Source: Rhodospirillaceae bacterium (GTDB taxonomy: Bacteria > Pseudomonadota > Alphaproteobacteria > Dongiales > Dongiaceae). From it: 10,588 bases of DNA. The stretch's first letter is position 1. Every line of letters starts with the position of its first letter. Under the pieces are notes generated by a model. The model did not search any database. It was not told the origin of the DNA and saw only the letters and a program-made list of their open reading frames with translations. The stretch lies in assembly GCA_016794075.1 (NCBI GenBank), contig JAEUKU010000144.1, forward strand, positions 1 through 10,588. The letters are read 5' to 3'. Shown here piece by piece: positions 7,777 through 10,588 of this stretch. The position numbers were made by a program, and so were the translations under genes.

Positions 7777-8870
7777 CCCGAGGCCTGATCGCCTTCCTGC
7801 TGCTGGTCCTCGCGGCCGGTCCCGCGCAGGCGCTGACCGAGGCGCAATACGCAAATGCGGTGCGCGAGACGGCGCATGCGGTGATCGTGCCCGGCTATGC
7901 GGACCTGGCGAAAGCGACCGCGGCCTTGCATGGAGATCTCGCGACGCTCTGCACGGCGCCCGATGAAGCCGGGCTGGATCAGGCGCGCAAGGCCTTTGCC
8001 GTGACGCTGCAGCGTTGGGCCCGCGTCCAATTCCTTGGCCTTGGTCCGATCGCGGAGCACCAGCGCGCCGCCCGCATCGAATACTGGCCGGACAAGCGCA
8101 ACGTGGTCGGCCGCCAGCTGGCCGATGTCCTCGCCAGGCAGGATTCGGCCGCGCTGGAGGCGCAGCGTTTCGCCGCCACCAGCGTCGGCGTGCAGGGCCT
8201 GCCGGCCTTGGAACGCCTGCTGTTCGAGGTGGACGCCCTCTCGGCCATCGCCGCCGATGCGCCCGGCGCAGCCTTTCGCTGCGCACTGCTGGCGGCGATC
8301 GGCGGCAATCTCGAGACCATCGCCGATGAGGTTCTCGCCGGCTGGACCGGGGGCGAATCGCCGTTCCTGCAGCGCCTCGACCAGCCCGACCCGGAAAGCG
8401 AGGATCTGGCGACGTCGCACGACGCTGCCGCGCGATTGCTGAACGATCTGCTCACCGCCACCATCGTCCTGCGCGACATGAAGCTGCTGGCGCCGCTGGG
8501 CGAAACGCCGGCCAAGGCCAAGCCGCAGGCGGCCGAGTTCTGGCGCTCCGGCCAGTCGCTGGCCGTGCTGCGGGCCAATCTCGAGGGCCTGCGCGAGCTG
8601 TTCGGCACCGATGGCGGCCTGGGCGGCCTGCTGCGGGCGACCCCGGACGGGGCGCCGGTCGCCGCCGCCTTCGCCGCCACGCTGGAGCAGGCCTTCCTGG
8701 CCGCCGACCGCATCACCCTGCCGCTCGGCGAAGCCGCGGCGGACACGGCGCAGCGCAAGGAGGTCACGGCCCTGGCCGAGCAGCTGCTGCGGCTGCGCGA
8801 CCTGCTCGCGGGCCCGATCGCCGCCGATCTCAACCTGCCGATTGGATTCAATGCGCTCGATGGCGATTGA
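7773..8870 (+). CDS. Second imelysin-like (M75 fold) exported protein with degenerate GxHxxE motif
   Basis: A 365-residue exported protein of the imelysin superfamily, divergent from the one at the head of the operon. The signal peptide is MTRGLIAFLLLVLAAGPAQA with predicted cleavage after residue 20. The N-terminal half shows imelysin features: a helical start, an ARKAFAVTLQRWARVQFL helix (71-88), and RIEYWPDKRNVVGRQL (101-116), matching the W-P-D region of family members. Where the first protein has GYHAIE, this one has GLPALE (142-147), so the His is replaced by Pro while Glu remains. The C-terminal region is Ala/Leu-rich and helical. Loss of the motif argues against metallopeptidase activity and fits a binding or scaffold role, perhaps partnering the first imelysin. 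ATG 7773 overlaps the preceding stop (ATGA), with GGAG (7764-7767) 5 bp upstream. Confidence 0.88.
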   Translation: MTRGLIAFLLLVLAAGPAQALTEAQYANAVRETAHAVIVPGYADLAKATAALHGDLATLCTAPDEAGLDQARKAFAVTLQRWARVQFLGLGPIAEHQRAARIEYWPDKRNVVGRQLADVLARQDSAALEAQRFAATSVGVQGLPALERLLFEVDALSAIAADAPGAAFRCALLAAIGGNLETIADEVLAGWTGGESPFLQRLDQPDPESEDLATSHDAAARLLNDLLTATIVLRDMKLLAPLGETPAKAKPQAAEFWRSGQSLAVLRANLEGLRELFGTDGGLGGLLRATPDGAPVAAAFAATLEQAFLAADRITLPLGEAAADTAQRKEVTALAEQLLRLRDLLAGPIAADLNLPIGFNALDGD

Positions 8871-9969
8871 CCGCAGAACCTTCCTGGCCGGCGCCGGCGC
8901 GCTCGCTTTGGCGGGCGCGCTGCGGCCCGCCCTGGCGGCGGCGGCGCGGCCGCGCTATCTCTCCGCCGCCGCGACCTTGACCGGCCGCCAGGCGGTGGTG
9001 GCGCTGTCTGAGACAGGCGCGGCGCTGTATGACTTCGACCTCGCCGATCGCGGTCATGGCCTCGCCTTGCGACCCGGCGCGCACCAAGCGGTCTGTTTCG
9101 GCCGGCGACCAGGCACCTTTGCGGAAGTCTTCGACCTGGCGACCGGCGATCCTGTCGCGACGATCTCGCCGACGGATGAGTCGCGGCATTTCTCCGGCCA
9201 TGGTGTGTTCTCTCCCGATGGCCGCTATTTGCTGCTGACCGAGAACGACATGGCGCGCCGCCGCGGCCTGATCGGCGTGCATGACGCGGCGGCGGGATAC
9301 GCGCGGCTGCGCGAGTTCCCGACCGGCGGCATCGGCCCGCACGATCTGCGCCTGCTCCCCGACGGCGCCACGCTGGTCGTCGCCAATGGCGGGCTGGATC
9401 ATCGCCATGACGCGATGAGCGCGGCGGAGGCGGCCGATATCCGCTCCGATCTCGCCTATCTCGATTGGCGCAGCGGCACGCTGCTGGAGCAGGTCAGGCT
9501 CGATCCCGCCTTGGCGCGCATGAGCATCCGGCACCTGGCGGTGACGGACGACGGGCAGGTGGCGGCGGCGCTGCAGGATTCGGCGGAGGTTCCGGATGGC
9601 GAGGTGCCGCTCGGCTTCCTGCATCGGCGCGGCGAGGGCCCGCGCTGGCTGGCCGCTCCGAAGGGCGGCTGGGGCCGCTTCCGCGGCTATTGCGGCAGCG
9701 CGGCAGTCGATCTCGCCGGCAATGTGCTGGCCATGAGCTCGCCGCGCGGCAATTGCGTCGGGCTATGGAGCACCGGGACGACCGCAACGGTGGGCATCGC
9801 CGACGTGCATGACGGCTGCGGCCTGGCGGCGGCGGATGCGGCCGGTAGCCTGATGATCTCCAGCGGTGCAGGGAATCTCTTCGTCGTCGGCGGTGAGACG
9901 CCAGCCACGGCCCTCGGTGCCGATACCCCGGCGGAGTTCCGCTTCGACAACCACCTGTTGCGGGTCTGA
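8860..9969 (+). CDS. Tat-exported DUF1513 family protein (predicted beta-propeller)
   Basis: A 369-residue exported protein of family DUF1513, whose function is unknown and whose repeats suggest a WD40/YVTN-like beta-propeller. MAIDRRTFLAGAGALALAGA is a clear twin-arginine signal with an Ala-rich cleavage region ending near residue 29. Family stretches include RRPGTFAEVFDLATG (82-96), HFSGHGVFSPDGRYLLLTEN (110-129), EFPTGGIGPHDLRLLPDGATLVVANGGL (152-179) and MSIRHLAVTDDGQVAAALQ (221-239). The conserved His/Asp-rich turns could bind metal, but this is not established. It is the last gene of the imelysin operon and overlaps the preceding gene by 11 bp. An in-frame ATG at 8851 preceded by GGA is an alternative start and would add MRS before the signal. 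Tat export of this and the copper oxidase suggests both fold, possibly with metal, before crossing the membrane. Confidence 0.9.
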   Translation: MAIDRRTFLAGAGALALAGALRPALAAAARPRYLSAAATLTGRQAVVALSETGAALYDFDLADRGHGLALRPGAHQAVCFGRRPGTFAEVFDLATGDPVATISPTDESRHFSGHGVFSPDGRYLLLTENDMARRRGLIGVHDAAAGYARLREFPTGGIGPHDLRLLPDGATLVVANGGLDHRHDAMSAAEAADIRSDLAYLDWRSGTLLEQVRLDPALARMSIRHLAVTDDGQVAAALQDSAEVPDGEVPLGFLHRRGEGPRWLAAPKGGWGRFRGYCGSAAVDLAGNVLAMSSPRGNCVGLWSTGTTATVGIADVHDGCGLAAADAAGSLMISSGAGNLFVVGGETPATALGADTPAEFRFDNHLLRV

Positions 9970-9970
9970 C

Positions 9971-10588
9971 TCAGATGGGCTCGATCTCGACCTGCGACGA
10001 CTTCCGCGTGCCGTAGAGCACATAGAGCCCGGCGGCGATGATGAGCGCGGCGCCGAGGAAGGTGTATTGGTCCGGCATCTCGTTCCAGAACACCCAGCCG
10101 CCCAGGGCCGCCCAGATGATCGCCGTATATTCGAACGAGGTGACGAAATTGGCCTCCGCCATGCGGTAGGCCTGCGTCAGCAGCACCATGCCGGCCGAGG
10201 CGATCGGCCCGCAGGCGGCCAGCATCCACAGATGCTCGGTGGTGGGCATGACCCAGGCGCGGAACAGGAAATCCAGGCTGGCATCGCTGCTGCCGGCGAA
10301 GCGGCCGTCGCCCGCCACGAGCGCGACGATGCCGGCGGCGAAGAAGAATACAAGATTCTGATAGAACGACATCACCGCGGCGGATTCGGTGACGCCCATG
10401 CGCCGCGCCATCAGCTGCGCCGTGCCGTAGGTGAGGGCCGAGGCCACCGGCAGCAGCGCGGCGAGATCGAAGGCCGCGGTGAACGGTCGCACCATGACCA
10501 CCACCCCGGCGAAGCCGAGGATGGTCGCCGCCCAGCGCCGCGGCCCCACCGTCTCGCCCAGCAACGGCCCCGCCAGTGCCACCACGAA
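9971..10588 (-). CDS. EamA/DMT-superfamily membrane transporter (N-terminal part outside window)
   Basis: The C-terminal 205 residues of a drug/metabolite transporter of the EamA (DUF6/RhaT-like) type in the inner membrane. About six hydrophobic helices are visible, for example ATILGFAGVVVMV, AALLPVASALTYGTAQLMAR, MSFYQNLVFFFAAGIVALVA, WMLAACGPIASAGMVLLTQA, NFVTSFEYTAIIWAALGGWV and YTFLGAALIIAAGLYVLYG, which is the second EamA repeat plus the end of the first. LGETVGPRRWAATILGFAGV and the FEYTAIIWAALGGWVFWNE block are typical. The frame is open to base 10588, so the start lies beyond the window; a GTG at 10585 is not a credible start. The stop codon lies 1 bp from the stop of the convergent DUF1513 gene. 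The substrate is not predictable, and no functional link to the iron-type operon is evident. Confidence 0.93.
   Translation of the reverse strand, partial: FVVALAGPLLGETVGPRRWAATILGFAGVVVMVRPFTAAFDLAALLPVASALTYGTAQLMARRMGVTESAAVMSFYQNLVFFFAAGIVALVAGDGRFAGSSDASLDFLFRAWVMPTTEHLWMLAACGPIASAGMVLLTQAYRMAEANFVTSFEYTAIIWAALGGWVFWNEMPDQYTFLGAALIIAAGLYVLYGTRKSSQVEIEPI

Noticed and set aside
9960..9985. Search for a bidirectional terminator between the convergent DUF1513 and EamA genes
   Set aside because: Only 1 bp separates the stop codons, and no hairpin with a T-run is visible in the flanking coding sequence.

Overview
The window is GC-rich, densely coding DNA with short intergenic gaps and frequent stop/start overlaps. 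Codon use and protein style (Tat-type leaders, sugar ABC/FGGY operon, ExbB remnant) suggest a free-living alphaproteobacterium, perhaps Rhodospirillales or Rhizobiales. That placement is an impression, not a phylogenetic result.

Layout. (1) Positions 1-3077, plus strand: the end of a carbohydrate-uptake operon. It holds the C-terminal part of a MalK/UgpC-type ABC ATPase, a BtpA/SgcQ-family TIM-barrel protein and an FGGY-family sugar kinase, spaced 17 and 6 bp apart. The likely flow is import of a sugar or polyol followed by phosphorylation; the substrate and the BtpA step are unknown. (2) Positions 3078-3788: no intact gene. This stretch holds the decayed remnant of a TonB-system exbB gene (frameshifts plus an internal deletion). 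It abuts a 25-codon C-terminal tail of another, unidentified gene, followed by a 13-bp inverted repeat and a near-perfect Fur box. (3) Positions 3789-9969, plus strand: a compact five-gene operon for exported proteins. In order these are imelysin/IrpA-like M75 protein, Tat-exported multicopper oxidase, di-heme c-type DUF1111 oxidoreductase, a second imelysin-like protein with a degenerate GxHxxE motif, and a Tat-exported DUF1513 beta-propeller-like protein. (4) Positions 9971-10588, minus strand: the C-terminal part of an EamA/DMT-family membrane transporter, converging tail-to-tail on the operon with 1 bp between stop codons.

How the genes may work together. The Fur box immediately upstream of the first imelysin gene points to induction under iron limitation. 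A copper oxidase, a haem protein and M75 (EfeO-like) proteins together recall the chemistry of the EfeUOB iron system, in which cupredoxin-M75 EfeO works with a haem peroxidase and an Ftr1 permease. Here the copper, haem and M75 functions sit on separate proteins, the M75 gene is duplicated, and no Ftr1-type permease is visible. The best working hypothesis is a periplasmic iron-oxidation/capture system. The function is inferred from domains and the regulatory site only.
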